A DNA stretch of 5,842 nucleotides from JAFAXD01 sp035472475 (lineage in GTDB: Bacteria; Pseudomonadota; Alphaproteobacteria; Rhizobiales; Xanthobacteraceae), in NCBI GenBank assembly GCA_035472475.1, contig DATIPA010000187.1:1-5842 (forward strand), given 5' to 3'. The first letter of the stretch is position 1; each line of letters starts with the position of its first letter. Below, one piece after another: positions 1 through 5,606 of this stretch. A program made the translations under genes and the position numbers. The notes beneath the pieces were generated by a model. It was given only the letters and a program-made list of their open reading frames with translations. It searched no databases and was not told the DNA's origin.

Positions 1-1
1 T

Positions 2-154
2 ATAGGGAGGGTCGGCGAAAACGAGATCGACGCTTTCGGGAGTGAGCTTCGACAACTCGGCGACGCAATCGCCGACCACAATGCGGTGCGGCTTGGACTG
101 TGGAAAGATGACGCGGGGCGCCTTGCCGGACGCCCCGCGACTTGACGCAACCAT
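2..154 (-). CDS. ccrM: Cell-cycle-type adenine DNA methyltransferase, N-terminal fragment (runs off left edge)
   Basis: This is the start of a beta-class N6-adenine DNA methyltransferase. Seen: the minus strand gives 51 codons from an ATG at 154-152, with VVGDCVAELSKL at residues 26-37 followed by SVDLVFADPPY at 41-51. DPPY is catalytic motif IV of adenine methylases, and the IxGDC...SVDLIFADPPYN layout is that of alphaproteobacterial CcrM, which methylates GANTC and couples DNA methylation to the cell cycle. The remaining base begins an A-codon, which suits the expected Asn of DPPYN. An N-terminal extension of about 25 residues before the GDC block is normal in rhizobial relatives. No strong Shine-Dalgarno precedes the ATG. 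A GANTC site (155-159) directly abuts the start codon. About 300 residues, including the target recognition part and the C-terminal domain, lie outside the window. A plain beta-class methylase from a restriction system cannot be excluded, but no endonuclease is seen nearby. Confidence 0.84.
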   Translation of the reverse strand, partial: MVASSRGASGKAPRVIFPQSKPHRIVVGDCVAELSKLTPESVDLVFADPPY

Positions 155-159
155 GACTC
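155..159. promoter_or_regulatory. GANTC (CcrM target) site abutting the ccrM start
   Basis: GACTC reads GAGTC on the gene's own strand and ends at the base immediately before the ATG. It is the only GANTC in the 231-base spacer between ccrM and the metallopeptidase. In Caulobacter, GANTC sites in the ccrM leader are known to feed methylation state back on transcription. A regulatory role here is inference from position only. Confidence 0.4.
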
Positions 160-305
160 GGAACTCGACCTGGTACGCGGTCGGCGACGCGGGACCTACA
201 ACCGACGCGGCGGATTATGGCAGCGGCAGGTAAAAAACGGCTTAAGCCTCAAGCAGAACGGAAACCCTTGAGCGACGCGCGGCGTTTAGTTTTCATCAAC
301 TTGTG

Positions 306-334
306 TTGACATTCTGCTAGTGCGGCGGGTTTGA
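306..334 (+). promoter_or_regulatory. Possible promoter of the zinc metallopeptidase gene
   Basis: A perfect TTGACA (-35 type) lies at 306-311, and 17 bases later GTTTGA (329-334) occupies the -10 position. The -35 match is exact but the -10 match is poor, so this is tentative. It would leave a leader of about 45 bases before the ATG at 386. The rest of the spacer 155-385, which must also hold the divergent ccrM promoter, shows no clear CtrA box (TTAA-N7-TTAA) and no hairpin that I can support. Confidence 0.3.
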
Positions 335-374
335 AGTTCTTATCATCTGGCTGGCTTCCGCCCTCTGATGGCAT

Positions 375-380
375 GGGAGA
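375..380 (+). promoter_or_regulatory. Ribosome binding site deciding the metallopeptidase start
   Basis: GGGAGA sits five bases before the ATG at 386. This supports 386 over the in-frame ATG at 368, which has no purine-rich element in front and would add six residues not typical of the family. Confidence 0.65.
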
Positions 381-385
381 GCATC

Positions 386-1300
386 ATGCGCTGGGATGAT
401 TTCCGTCGGAGCGAGAACGTTGAGGACGATCGCGGTGGTGGCGGCGGGTTTGGCGGCGGCGGTATGGGCCTTCCAGGCGGCGGGCTCGGAATCGGAACAA
501 TTATCATCCTCGGTCTGGTCGGCTGGGCGCTCGGCATCGATCCGCGACTGTTGATCGGCGGCGCCGAGATTTTGCAGGGCGGCCAGCAGCAGTACCAACA
601 GCCGTCGCAGCCGCGCGCCTCGCGCAACACGCCGCCCGATGATCAGATGGGCCAATTCGTATCCGCGGTATTGGGCGACACCGAGGATACCTGGAACCAG
701 ATCTTTGCCGAAGGCGGCGAGACGTACCGCAGACCCAAGCTTGTCATGTATTCCGGCTCGCTCCCGACACCGTGCGCGTTTGCGCAAAGCGCGATGGGAC
801 CGTTCTATTGTCCGCTCGATCAGAAGGTCTATCTCGACACGTCGTTCTTTCGTGACATGCAGACCCGGTACCGAGCCTGCTCCGGCGACAAGGCATGCGA
901 GTTCTCCGAGGCTTACGTGATTGCCCACGAGGTCGGCCATCACGTGCAGAACTTGCTCGGCATCCTGCCCAAAGTGCAGCGGGCGCAGCAGGCGTCCGGC
1001 GACAAGGTGACCGCCAACCAGCTGCAGGTGCGCACCGAACTGCAGGCTGATTGCCTGGCTGGTGTGTGGGCCAGCCACTCCAACAAGAGACGACAATTTA
1101 TCGATCCGGGCGACATCGACCAGGCGCTGCAGACCGCGGCGGCGATCGGCGACGATCGGCTGCAGCGGCAGGCACGCGGCTATGTGGTGCCGGACTCGTT
1201 CACCCACGGCAGCTCGGAGCAACGCAAACGCTGGTTCATGATCGGGTACCAGCAGGGCACCGTGCAGGCCTGCAACACGTTCAACGCGGCGCAGATCTAG
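386..1300 (+). CDS. ypfJ: Neutral zinc metallopeptidase, YpfJ family, membrane-anchored
   Basis: The protein has 304 residues. Seen: it opens MRWDDFRRSENVEDDR, the signature start of the YpfJ/KPN_02809-like family (E. coli YpfJ begins MRWQGRRESDNVEDRR). A glycine-rich stretch follows at about 19-37, then one hydrophobic segment at about 35-51 that should place the catalytic domain outside the cytoplasm. The zinc site HEVGHH is at 181-186 (HExxH type), and ELQADCLAG at 218-226 supplies the likely third ligand region. Paired cysteines (about 130/142 and 165/171) could form disulfides in the periplasm. Length and motif spacing are those of an intact member. The family is predicted to be a protease, but its physiological substrate is not established. 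It reads away from ccrM and ends inside the 3' end of the convergent exporter gene. Function at family level is firm; biological role is unknown. Confidence 0.92.
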   Translation: MRWDDFRRSENVEDDRGGGGGFGGGGMGLPGGGLGIGTIIILGLVGWALGIDPRLLIGGAEILQGGQQQYQQPSQPRASRNTPPDDQMGQFVSAVLGDTEDTWNQIFAEGGETYRRPKLVMYSGSLPTPCAFAQSAMGPFYCPLDQKVYLDTSFFRDMQTRYRACSGDKACEFSEAYVIAHEVGHHVQNLLGILPKVQRAQQASGDKVTANQLQVRTELQADCLAGVWASHSNKRRQFIDPGDIDQALQTAAAIGDDRLQRQARGYVVPDSFTHGSSEQRKRWFMIGYQQGTVQACNTFNAAQI

Positions 1301-2234
1301 ACAACGCGATGGTGGATGGCACGCGTCTGGTCTCACCGCCGGGTCGCGTCACCAGATAAATTCCCAACGTAACCGGAAGCACGCCGAGCAGATCGACCGG
1401 CTCAAGGCGCTCGCCGAGCAGCAGCCAACCGAACAGCACGCCGAGCGGCGGCATCAGAAAGTGATAGGCGCTCGCCCCGGTGGCGCCGCACCTCCGCAAC
1501 AGGTGAAACCACAGCAGGTAGGCGAAGACCGAGACCAGCAGCGCCGAATAGGCAAAGCCTACCCACAGCCGCCAATCCGACACCACGTCGCTGACGCGCT
1601 CAAGCGTCAGAGCCAGCGGGAGCAGCGCCACGCCGGCGGCGACATTCTGGATCGCGTTGCCGACCCAGAGATCGCCTTTCGGTGCGAGGCGCTTGAACAG
1701 GATTGTGCCGGCGACGAGCGAGACGAGCCCGCCAACCGTGCACGCGATGCCGACCGGGTCCTCGAGCTTGCCGCTGATCCGGCTTTGGACAATGAACGCC
1801 ACGCCGCCGACGCCGAGCAGCAATCCCGCCGCTTTGCGCCACGTGATGGGCTCAGCGAGGAAGAAAGCCGCGAGCAGCGCCGTGAGCACGGGGTTCGCGC
1901 TCGAGATGATGGCGGTCACCCCGGCCGACGTGTTTTGCATGCCGATATAGTTCAGGCCGAGATAGATCGCATTGTTGCAGAGCCCGAGCGTGGCGAACAC
2001 CACGAGATCGCGCCGATCAATGCGCCATCGCCCGCCCTGCACGGCGAGCACGGCAAACATGATGGCCGCGGCCAGGAGAAAACGCGCAGCGAGCAGAAGC
2101 AGGGGCGGGCTGTACGCGAGCGTCAGCTTGGCCGCCGCGAATGCCGAGCTCCACAGCAGACAGAACGTCACAATCATGACCGGCAGCGCATTGAAACGGC
2201 GGCCGGCGGCGGTCAGCGGTAGCGCGAGACCCAT
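1281..2234 (-). CDS. EamA/DMT-superfamily transporter (drug/metabolite exporter)
   Basis: This is an inner-membrane permease of the drug/metabolite transporter superfamily with 317 residues, the usual length for the ten-helix, two-EamA-repeat type. Seen: hydrophobic helices fill the chain in two halves. The first repeat spans about 18-152 (LLWSSAFAAAKL near 27-38, NYIGMQNTSAGVTAII near 96-111, NPVLTALLAAFFLAEP near 115-130). The second spans about 165-297 and ends in the typical YHFLMPPLGVLFGWLLLGE block. A short basic tail closes the protein. The ATG at 2234 is preferred over the GTG one codon upstream because GGGAGA (2246-2241) sits six bases before it. The substrate cannot be read from the sequence; known relatives export amino acids, metabolites or drugs. 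Divergence from a LysR gene suggests induction by an effector of that regulator. The last 20 bases overlap the metallopeptidase gene on the other strand. Confidence 0.93.
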   Translation of the reverse strand: MGLALPLTAAGRRFNALPVMIVTFCLLWSSAFAAAKLTLAYSPPLLLLAARFLLAAAIMFAVLAVQGGRWRIDRRDLVVFATLGLCNNAIYLGLNYIGMQNTSAGVTAIISSANPVLTALLAAFFLAEPITWRKAAGLLLGVGGVAFIVQSRISGKLEDPVGIACTVGGLVSLVAGTILFKRLAPKGDLWVGNAIQNVAAGVALLPLALTLERVSDVVSDWRLWVGFAYSALLVSVFAYLLWFHLLRRCGATGASAYHFLMPPLGVLFGWLLLGERLEPVDLLGVLPVTLGIYLVTRPGGETRRVPSTIALSRSAPR

Positions 2235-2272
2235 CACGGTTCTCCCGGATGGGTGCAGATGTAGTGCGGGCC

Positions 2273-2301
2273 TTCGCTATTTTGAAATTAAATGATATGA
2301 T
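2273..2301 (+). promoter_or_regulatory. Candidate promoter of the LysR gene
   Basis: TATGAT at 2296-2301 matches the -10 consensus in five of six positions. TTCGCT (2273-2278) stands 17 bases upstream as a weak -35. It would start transcription about 20 bases before the ATG. It overlaps the opposing exporter promoter, so the two promoters face each other across the same DNA. Confidence 0.4.
2279..2293. promoter_or_regulatory. Candidate LysR-type binding site (T-N11-A dyad)
   Basis: In the spacer between the divergent exporter and LysR genes, ATTT and AAAT form inverted arms around seven bases. T2280 and A2292 fit the T-N11-A rule of LysR-type sites. It overlaps the exporter's candidate -10 element. 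The arms are only four bases in an AT-rich stretch, so chance is possible; position is the main support. Confidence 0.38.
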
Positions 2302-2315
2302 GCGGTTGAGTTGAA
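2287..2315 (-). promoter_or_regulatory. Candidate promoter of the exporter gene
   Basis: Read on the minus strand, TTCAAC (2315-2310) is followed after 17 bases by TTTAAT (2292-2287). The spacing is ideal, with a moderate match in both boxes, and gives a leader of about 45 bases. The -10 box lies within the candidate LysR dyad, which fits control by the neighbouring regulator. Confidence 0.4.
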
Positions 2316-2330
2316 AATCGAATATCAGAG

Positions 2331-3194
2331 ATGCTCGACCTCGACCTGCTGCGAAGTTTCGTTTCGGTGGTGGACGCCGGAGGCTTCACGCGCGCCGGCG
2401 AACGCGTGCACCGTACGCAATCGACGGTGAGCCAGCAGATCAAGCGGCTCGAGGACGCGCTCGGGCGTCCGCTCCTGCACCGCAACGGCAAACGCGTCGC
2501 GCCGACCGAGGAGGGCGAGCGGCTGTTATCCTACGCCCGACGCATTCTCGCGCTCGCCGACGAAGCCCATCAGGTGGTCGCGCAGTCGGCCGGTGAAGGC
2601 GTGGTCCGGCTCGGCCTTCCGGAGGACTTTGCCGCCAGCCGTCTGGCGCAAGTTCTGGCTAGGTTCGCGCGTTCGCGTCAGGGGGCACGGCTCGACGTTC
2701 GCTGCGACCTCAGCGTCCGGCTGCGCGACGACCTCGATCGCGGCGAACTCGATCTGATTCTGTTCAAGCGCGATGCCGGCGAGCGCGGCGGCATTGCGTG
2801 CTGGCCTGAGCGCTTGAGTTGGATCGCCAGCCGTCGCCGCGAGATCGATGTTCGTCGCGACCCGGTGCCGCTGGTCGTGTTCCCGCAGGGCTGCCTCTAT
2901 CGCAATCGCGCCGTTCATGCGCTCGAAGCCGCGGGGCGCGCCTGGTACATCGCTTACAGCAGCCCCAATTTCTACGGCATTCAGGCGGCGGTCTCGGCTG
3001 GACTCGGCGTCAGCATTCTGCCGCAGGGGTCGATTCTGCCGGAGCACCGCGTGCTCGGCGCGAACGAGGGTTTCGCAAGGGTGCCCAATACCGAACTGGC
3101 CCTGCTCGCGGCTCCGGACGCCAGCCCGGCAACGCGCCGCCTCGCCGACGTCCTAGCCGACTTCTGTACCGCCGGACCGCAAGCGGGCAGATAG
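2331..3194 (+). CDS. LysR-type transcriptional regulator
   Basis: This is a DNA-binding regulator of 287 residues, full length for the family. Seen: the N-terminal winged helix-turn-helix begins MLDLDLLRSFVSVVDAGGFT. The recognition-helix stretch RTQSTVSQQIKRLEDALG is at about 28-45, followed by RPLLHRNGKRVAPTEEGERLL. A linker helix (about 66-88) leads to the LysR substrate-binding domain at about 91-283, with VVRLGLPEDF opening the first subdomain and GIQAAVSAGLGVSILPQ (about 216-232) near the hinge and co-inducer cleft. Members act as tetramers whose DNA bending changes when a small ligand binds. The divergent exporter gene is the likely target, and autoregulation is usual. No good Shine-Dalgarno precedes the ATG, but the start matches the family start exactly. 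The effector cannot be predicted from sequence. The stop lies 48 bases before moaB. Confidence 0.95.
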   Translation: MLDLDLLRSFVSVVDAGGFTRAGERVHRTQSTVSQQIKRLEDALGRPLLHRNGKRVAPTEEGERLLSYARRILALADEAHQVVAQSAGEGVVRLGLPEDFAASRLAQVLARFARSRQGARLDVRCDLSVRLRDDLDRGELDLILFKRDAGERGGIACWPERLSWIASRRREIDVRRDPVPLVVFPQGCLYRNRAVHALEAAGRAWYIAYSSPNFYGIQAAVSAGLGVSILPQGSILPEHRVLGANEGFARVPNTELALLAAPDASPATRRLADVLADFCTAGPQAGR

Positions 3195-3206
3195 AATTCG
3201 TGGCGC

Positions 3207-3212
3207 TATAAT
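3207..3212 (+). promoter_or_regulatory. Possible -10 element upstream of moaB
   Basis: A perfect TATAAT lies in the 48-base gap between the LysR stop and moaB, about 30 bases before the moaB ATG. At 17 bases upstream only CGGGCA is found, a poor -35, so activity would need an activator or loose spacing. It suggests moaB may be transcribed independently of the LysR gene. Confidence 0.4.
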
Positions 3213-3242
3213 AGGGATTGGAGCGACAAACAGGATCCAGCG

Positions 3243-3806
3243 ATGGCCGGAATCGATGAAAGCCGCCAATTCGTGCCGCTCAAGATCGCGGTGCTTACCG
3301 TGTCCGACACGCGCTCGCTTGCCGAGGACAAATCGGGCTCGACCCTGGTCGAACGCATCGAGAAGGCCGGGCATGCGATCGCGGCGCGCGCGATCGTCAC
3401 CGATGTTGCCGAGAAGATCCGCGCTCAGGTGAAGGCCTGGATCGCCGATCCCGCAGTCGACGTGGTGATCACGACCGGCGGCACCGGCTTCACCGGCCGC
3501 GACGTGACGCCGGAAGCGATCGAGCCACTGTTCGAAAAGCGCATGGACGGCTTTGCGACCCTGTTCCTGATCGTGAGCCACGCCAAGATTGGGACCTCAG
3601 CTATTCAAACGCGCGCGACTGCCGGCGTCGCCGGTGCCACCTACATTTTCTGTTTGCCGGGCTCGCCCGGCGCCTGCCGCGACGCGTGGGACGAAATCCT
3701 GGTGCACCAGCTCGATTACCGGTACCGGCCGTGCAACTTCGTTGAAATCATGCCGAGGCTCGATGAGCATCTACGCCGGCCCAAGGCACAGGGCGCGACC
3801 GTGTGA
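3243..3806 (+). CDS. moaB: Molybdenum cofactor biosynthesis protein B (MoaB/MogA family)
   Basis: The protein has 187 residues and acts in the cytoplasm in molybdopterin metabolism. MoaB/MogA proteins bind molybdopterin; MogA-type members adenylylate it before molybdenum insertion, while the exact job of bacterial MoaB is less certain. Seen: LKIAVLTVSDTRS at 13-25, the pterin-binding-loop motif TTGGTGFTGRDVTPEA at 77-92, the conserved SHAKIGTSAIQTRATAG at 112-128, and FCLPGSPGACRDAWDEIL at 136-153. The C-terminal YRYRPCNFVEIMPRL tail is typical of rhizobial members. The ATG at 3243 is supported by AGGA at 3232-3235, seven bases upstream. No other molybdenum genes are in the window, so it appears to be a stand-alone copy. 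It ends 17 bases from the stop of the convergent regulator gene. Confidence 0.95.
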   Translation: MAGIDESRQFVPLKIAVLTVSDTRSLAEDKSGSTLVERIEKAGHAIAARAIVTDVAEKIRAQVKAWIADPAVDVVITTGGTGFTGRDVTPEAIEPLFEKRMDGFATLFLIVSHAKIGTSAIQTRATAGVAGATYIFCLPGSPGACRDAWDEILVHQLDYRYRPCNFVEIMPRLDEHLRRPKAQGATV

Positions 3807-3808
3807 GA

Positions 3809-3822
3809 TGCGCGACAGCGCA
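3809..3822. terminator. Possible short hairpin between convergent stop codons
   Basis: TGCGC-GACA-GCGCA forms a five-pair GC-rich stem with a four-base loop, filling the 17-base gap between the moaB and MarR-GNAT stops. There is no T-run on either side, so it is at best a weak bidirectional terminator, and a stem this short can arise by chance in GC-rich DNA. Confidence 0.25.
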
Positions 3823-3823
3823 C

Positions 3824-4750
3824 CTACAAATCCAAGTCCCACGTTTCGCTGACCAGCATCGGTCCAAAATCGTCGTGCGTCGTGCTCGCCACCAGGCGGA
3901 AGCCGGCGCGCTCATAGAGGCGGCGCGCTCCGATCAGGACCCCGTGGGTCCAGAGCGTGATCTTTTGATAACGCGCCTCGCGCGCGAACCGAGTGCACTC
4001 GTCGATGAGGTGGGCGCCAAGGCCGAGCCCGCGCGCTTCCGGCTCAACCAGGAGGAGGCGCAGACGCGCGACCGTGTCACTGTCAGCGACCAGCAGAACG
4101 CAGCCGACATTGCGCCCGCTGCGTTCCGCAATCCAGCACCGCTCGCGTCGCTGATCACGCTTGCGCATGAACGCAACGACGATTTCTGCCGTTACCGCCT
4201 CGAGCTGGTCGTTCCAGCCGTATTCGCGGCTGTACACAATGCCGTGGCTGCTGATGATCCACCCCATGTCGCCGGGCTTCGGGTCGCGCAGAATGAACGG
4301 GACCTTCGGCTCCGGCCCAAGCACGCTCTCGATCGTTTGCATGGCCTCGCAGAGCCGTGCCTGCGTGCTGTCATCGCGATCGCGCAAAAGCGCGGTGACG
4401 TCTTCGATGGTCTGCGCTTCGATCGGCGCAAAGCTGTCGCGTCCGCGCGGCGTGACGGACATAAGACTCTGACGGCCGTCGCGGTCGGACGTTTGCCGCA
4501 CGATATAGCCCCGCACTTCAAAGCCGCGCAGGATCCGACTCAGATAGCCGGCGTCGAGGGCCAGCTCCTTGGCAATCTCGGCCGCGGTGATCGGCTGATC
4601 GCGACGGATGATCTCGTAGAGCACGCGCGCCTGGGTGAGGGAGAACTCGCTCTTGTAGACGCCTTCCTGCAGTAGCCCGATGCGTTGCGTGTAAAACCGG
4701 TTGAAGCGTCGCACCGCAGCGACGCGCTCAGGGAGCCTCAGGTCTGACAT
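3824..4750 (-). CDS. Bifunctional MarR-type regulator / GNAT N-acetyltransferase
   Basis: A two-domain protein of 308 residues, normal length for this fusion. Seen: residues about 1-145 form a MarR-like winged helix unit, with FSLTQARVLYEI at 36-47, the helix-turn-helix ITAAEIAKELALDAGYLSRILRGF at about 54-77 and the wing DRDGRQSLMSVTPRGR at 89-104. Residues about 150-308 form a GNAT acetyltransferase. Its acetyl-CoA pyrophosphate loop is RLLLVEPEARGLGLGAHLIDEC (231-252, R/QxxGxG type), followed by LYERAGF (279-284 region) as motif B. Such fusions are predicted to bind DNA and also transfer acetyl from acetyl-CoA to an amine; the substrate is not known from sequence. The gene lies downstream of the glycosyltransferase on the same strand with an 82-base gap. 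That gap carries a tandem operator-like repeat, which suggests its own promoter and autoregulation. The start lacks a clear Shine-Dalgarno but matches family starts. Confidence 0.93.
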   Translation of the reverse strand: MSDLRLPERVAAVRRFNRFYTQRIGLLQEGVYKSEFSLTQARVLYEIIRRDQPITAAEIAKELALDAGYLSRILRGFEVRGYIVRQTSDRDGRQSLMSVTPRGRDSFAPIEAQTIEDVTALLRDRDDSTQARLCEAMQTIESVLGPEPKVPFILRDPKPGDMGWIISSHGIVYSREYGWNDQLEAVTAEIVVAFMRKRDQRRERCWIAERSGRNVGCVLLVADSDTVARLRLLLVEPEARGLGLGAHLIDECTRFAREARYQKITLWTHGVLIGARRLYERAGFRLVASTTHDDFGPMLVSETWDLDL

Positions 4751-4797
4751 TGCGACACCAGTCGGGCGCCGGGGTCAGCGCCACACGCCCAAGCAAG

Positions 4798-4803
4798 CTT
4801 ATA
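4798..4803 (-). promoter_or_regulatory. Possible -10 element of the MarR-GNAT gene
   Basis: TATAAG on the minus strand, about 48 bases before the ATG at 4750, overlaps the edge of the nearer operator-like repeat. No good -35 is found 16-18 bases upstream, so the promoter call is weak. Confidence 0.25.
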
Positions 4804-4815
4804 TGACAGGGTCAA
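4799..4815 (-). promoter_or_regulatory. Operator-like repeat, copy 2 (nearer the regulator gene)
   Basis: On the minus strand this reads TTGACCCTGTCATATAA. Its core is the dyad TGAC-CCT-GTCA (4814-4804). It matches copy 1 at every position except the three-base spacer and the first base after GTCAT. MarR-family dimers bind dyads of about this size. Confidence 0.55.
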
Positions 4816-4819
4816 CCAA

Positions 4820-4836
4820 TTAGATGACTAAGTCAA
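4820..4836 (-). promoter_or_regulatory. Operator-like repeat, copy 1 (overlaps glycosyltransferase stop)
   Basis: On the minus strand this reads TTGACTTAGTCATCTAA. Its core is the dyad TGAC-TTA-GTCA (4835-4825). It starts exactly 21 bases from copy 2, two helical turns, so two dimers would bind the same face of the DNA. A second small dyad, TTAG-ATGA-CTAA (4820-4831), is embedded in it. The stop codon of the glycosyltransferase gene (4835-4833) falls inside this copy. Confidence 0.55.
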
Positions 4837-5420
4837 GTATTCCCGGATGCCCATGCGCGGCTGCGGAGCAGCGCGATCCGGCGCCGGCCGAGCCGTGACA
4901 GCAAATCGCCTTCGGGATCATCGACGTCGCGGTGACGTCCAATGCGTTCGTAAAGCACTTTGGGAATGATGAGGCCTTGTTCGGGGGCGATGCTCCCGCC
5001 CAACGCCAGGCGTAGCGACGACCATGCTTCGGCCAGGAGCGGGCGCGCAAACCCTTGCGCCGCGACCGCTCGAAATGCCGCCGCCGGGGCATCGAGGACT
5101 CCGGCCGCCTCGGCTTGCTGCACGAAGCGCTCAACCTCATCCACCCAGCTCGCATCGAGCACAACGCCGGGCCGCAGAAACATGACCCAAGATGCGCGGG
5201 CCTTGCGGGTTGCTTCCCGCAATCTCGCCGCCAGGGGGGCATGCGAAGTGATGATCTCGCAGCCAGCCATATCGGCCACTTCGAGCGTCGCGTCCCGCGA
5301 GCCTCCGTCCGCGACAATCACGTCACGTATAGTGCCAACGGCGGCCCCGGAGACCAGACTCGCCAGGGTCGGGACCAGCAGACGCTCGCAATCGAGCGTC
5401 GGGATGATGACGCTCAGCAT
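4833..5420 (-). CDS. Short family-2-like glycosyltransferase, DxD motif not evident
   Basis: A protein of 195 residues with a GT-A-type nucleotide-sugar fold. Seen: MLSVIIPTLDCERLLVPTLA at 1-20 is the classic family-2 opening, and IRDVIVADGGSRDATLEVA at 31-49 carries the DGGSxD nucleotide-binding segment. At 78-92, where family members normally have a metal-binding DxD (as in FLDADT), this one reads WVMFLRPGVVLDASW, so the acidic pair is replaced by RPG. The C-terminal EQGLIIPKVLYERIGRHRD (147-165) and PEGDLLSRLGRRR resemble the acceptor-side region of the TIGR04283 group, although the chain is shorter than the roughly 230 residues usual there. The ATG at 5420 is chosen because the family motif begins there and AAAAGG (5433-5428) stands seven bases upstream; an upstream in-frame extension shows no family similarity. 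Activity and substrate are uncertain; it may be a divergent or non-catalytic member. Confidence 0.82.
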   Translation of the reverse strand: MLSVIIPTLDCERLLVPTLASLVSGAAVGTIRDVIVADGGSRDATLEVADMAGCEIITSHAPLAARLREATRKARASWVMFLRPGVVLDASWVDEVERFVQQAEAAGVLDAPAAAFRAVAAQGFARPLLAEAWSSLRLALGGSIAPEQGLIIPKVLYERIGRHRDVDDPEGDLLSRLGRRRIALLRSRAWASGNT

Positions 5421-5478
5421 GAGGTAGCCTTTTAGGGAATGATGCTGCAGTGCACAAGGAGTCTGCAAGCCTAATCGC

Positions 5479-5506
5479 CTCAATCGGTTGAGCTTTCCAC
5501 CGATTG
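5479..5506. other. Two overlapping, mutually exclusive hairpins in the divergent spacer
   Basis: CAATCGGT (5481-5488) and ACCGATTG (5499-5506) are perfect inverted arms of eight bases around a ten-base loop. The left arm also takes part in CTCAA-TCGG-TTGAG (5479-5492), a five-pair stem with a tetraloop. Only one can form at a time. On the minus strand they would lie in the leader of the glycosyltransferase gene, 59-86 bases before its ATG. The repeat could equally be a protein-binding dyad. The rest of the 186-base spacer (5421-5606) holds no promoter I can call with confidence. Confidence 0.4.
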
Positions 5507-5606
5507 GGAGCGTTTCCCCCCAACGGCGCGAATTTCTGCAACAATCCCCGGAAGTTCCATCGGTCTTGTTCTTGTTTTGTACCAAGATATCGCATAGCTT
5601 CCTGGC

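Noticed and set aside
2..154. The methyltransferase as part of a restriction-modification or other defence system
   Set aside because: The N-terminal layout fits solitary CcrM, and no endonuclease, specificity or other defence gene is visible; the part outside the window cannot be checked.
42..233. Small plus-strand frame at the left edge
   Set aside because: It is antisense to the ccrM start, and the DPPY-containing minus frame explains the region.
1304..1326. ACGCG/CGCGT inverted pair near the end of the exporter gene as a terminator
   Set aside because: It has only five pairs around a long loop, lies within coding sequence and has no T-run.
317..1336. Open frame of 339 codons on the minus strand opposite the metallopeptidase
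   Set aside because: It is antisense to a gene with clear family motifs, is rich in Arg, Ala and Leu without any recognisable domain, and has the look of a GC-rich shadow frame.
1461..2222. Open frame of 253 codons on the plus strand opposite the exporter
   Set aside because: Highly charged composition (Arg, Glu, Gln, Asp) with no motif; it mirrors the hydrophobic codons of the real membrane protein on the other strand.
3803..4675. Open frame of 290 codons on the plus strand opposite the MarR-GNAT gene
   Set aside because: No domain or family start is visible, while the opposite strand encodes two complete recognised domains.
4831..4836. TTGACT (and TTGACC at 4815-4810) on the minus strand as -35 boxes
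   Set aside because: Neither has an acceptable -10 at 16-18 bases, and both are explained better as parts of the repeated TGAC-N3-GTCA dyad.
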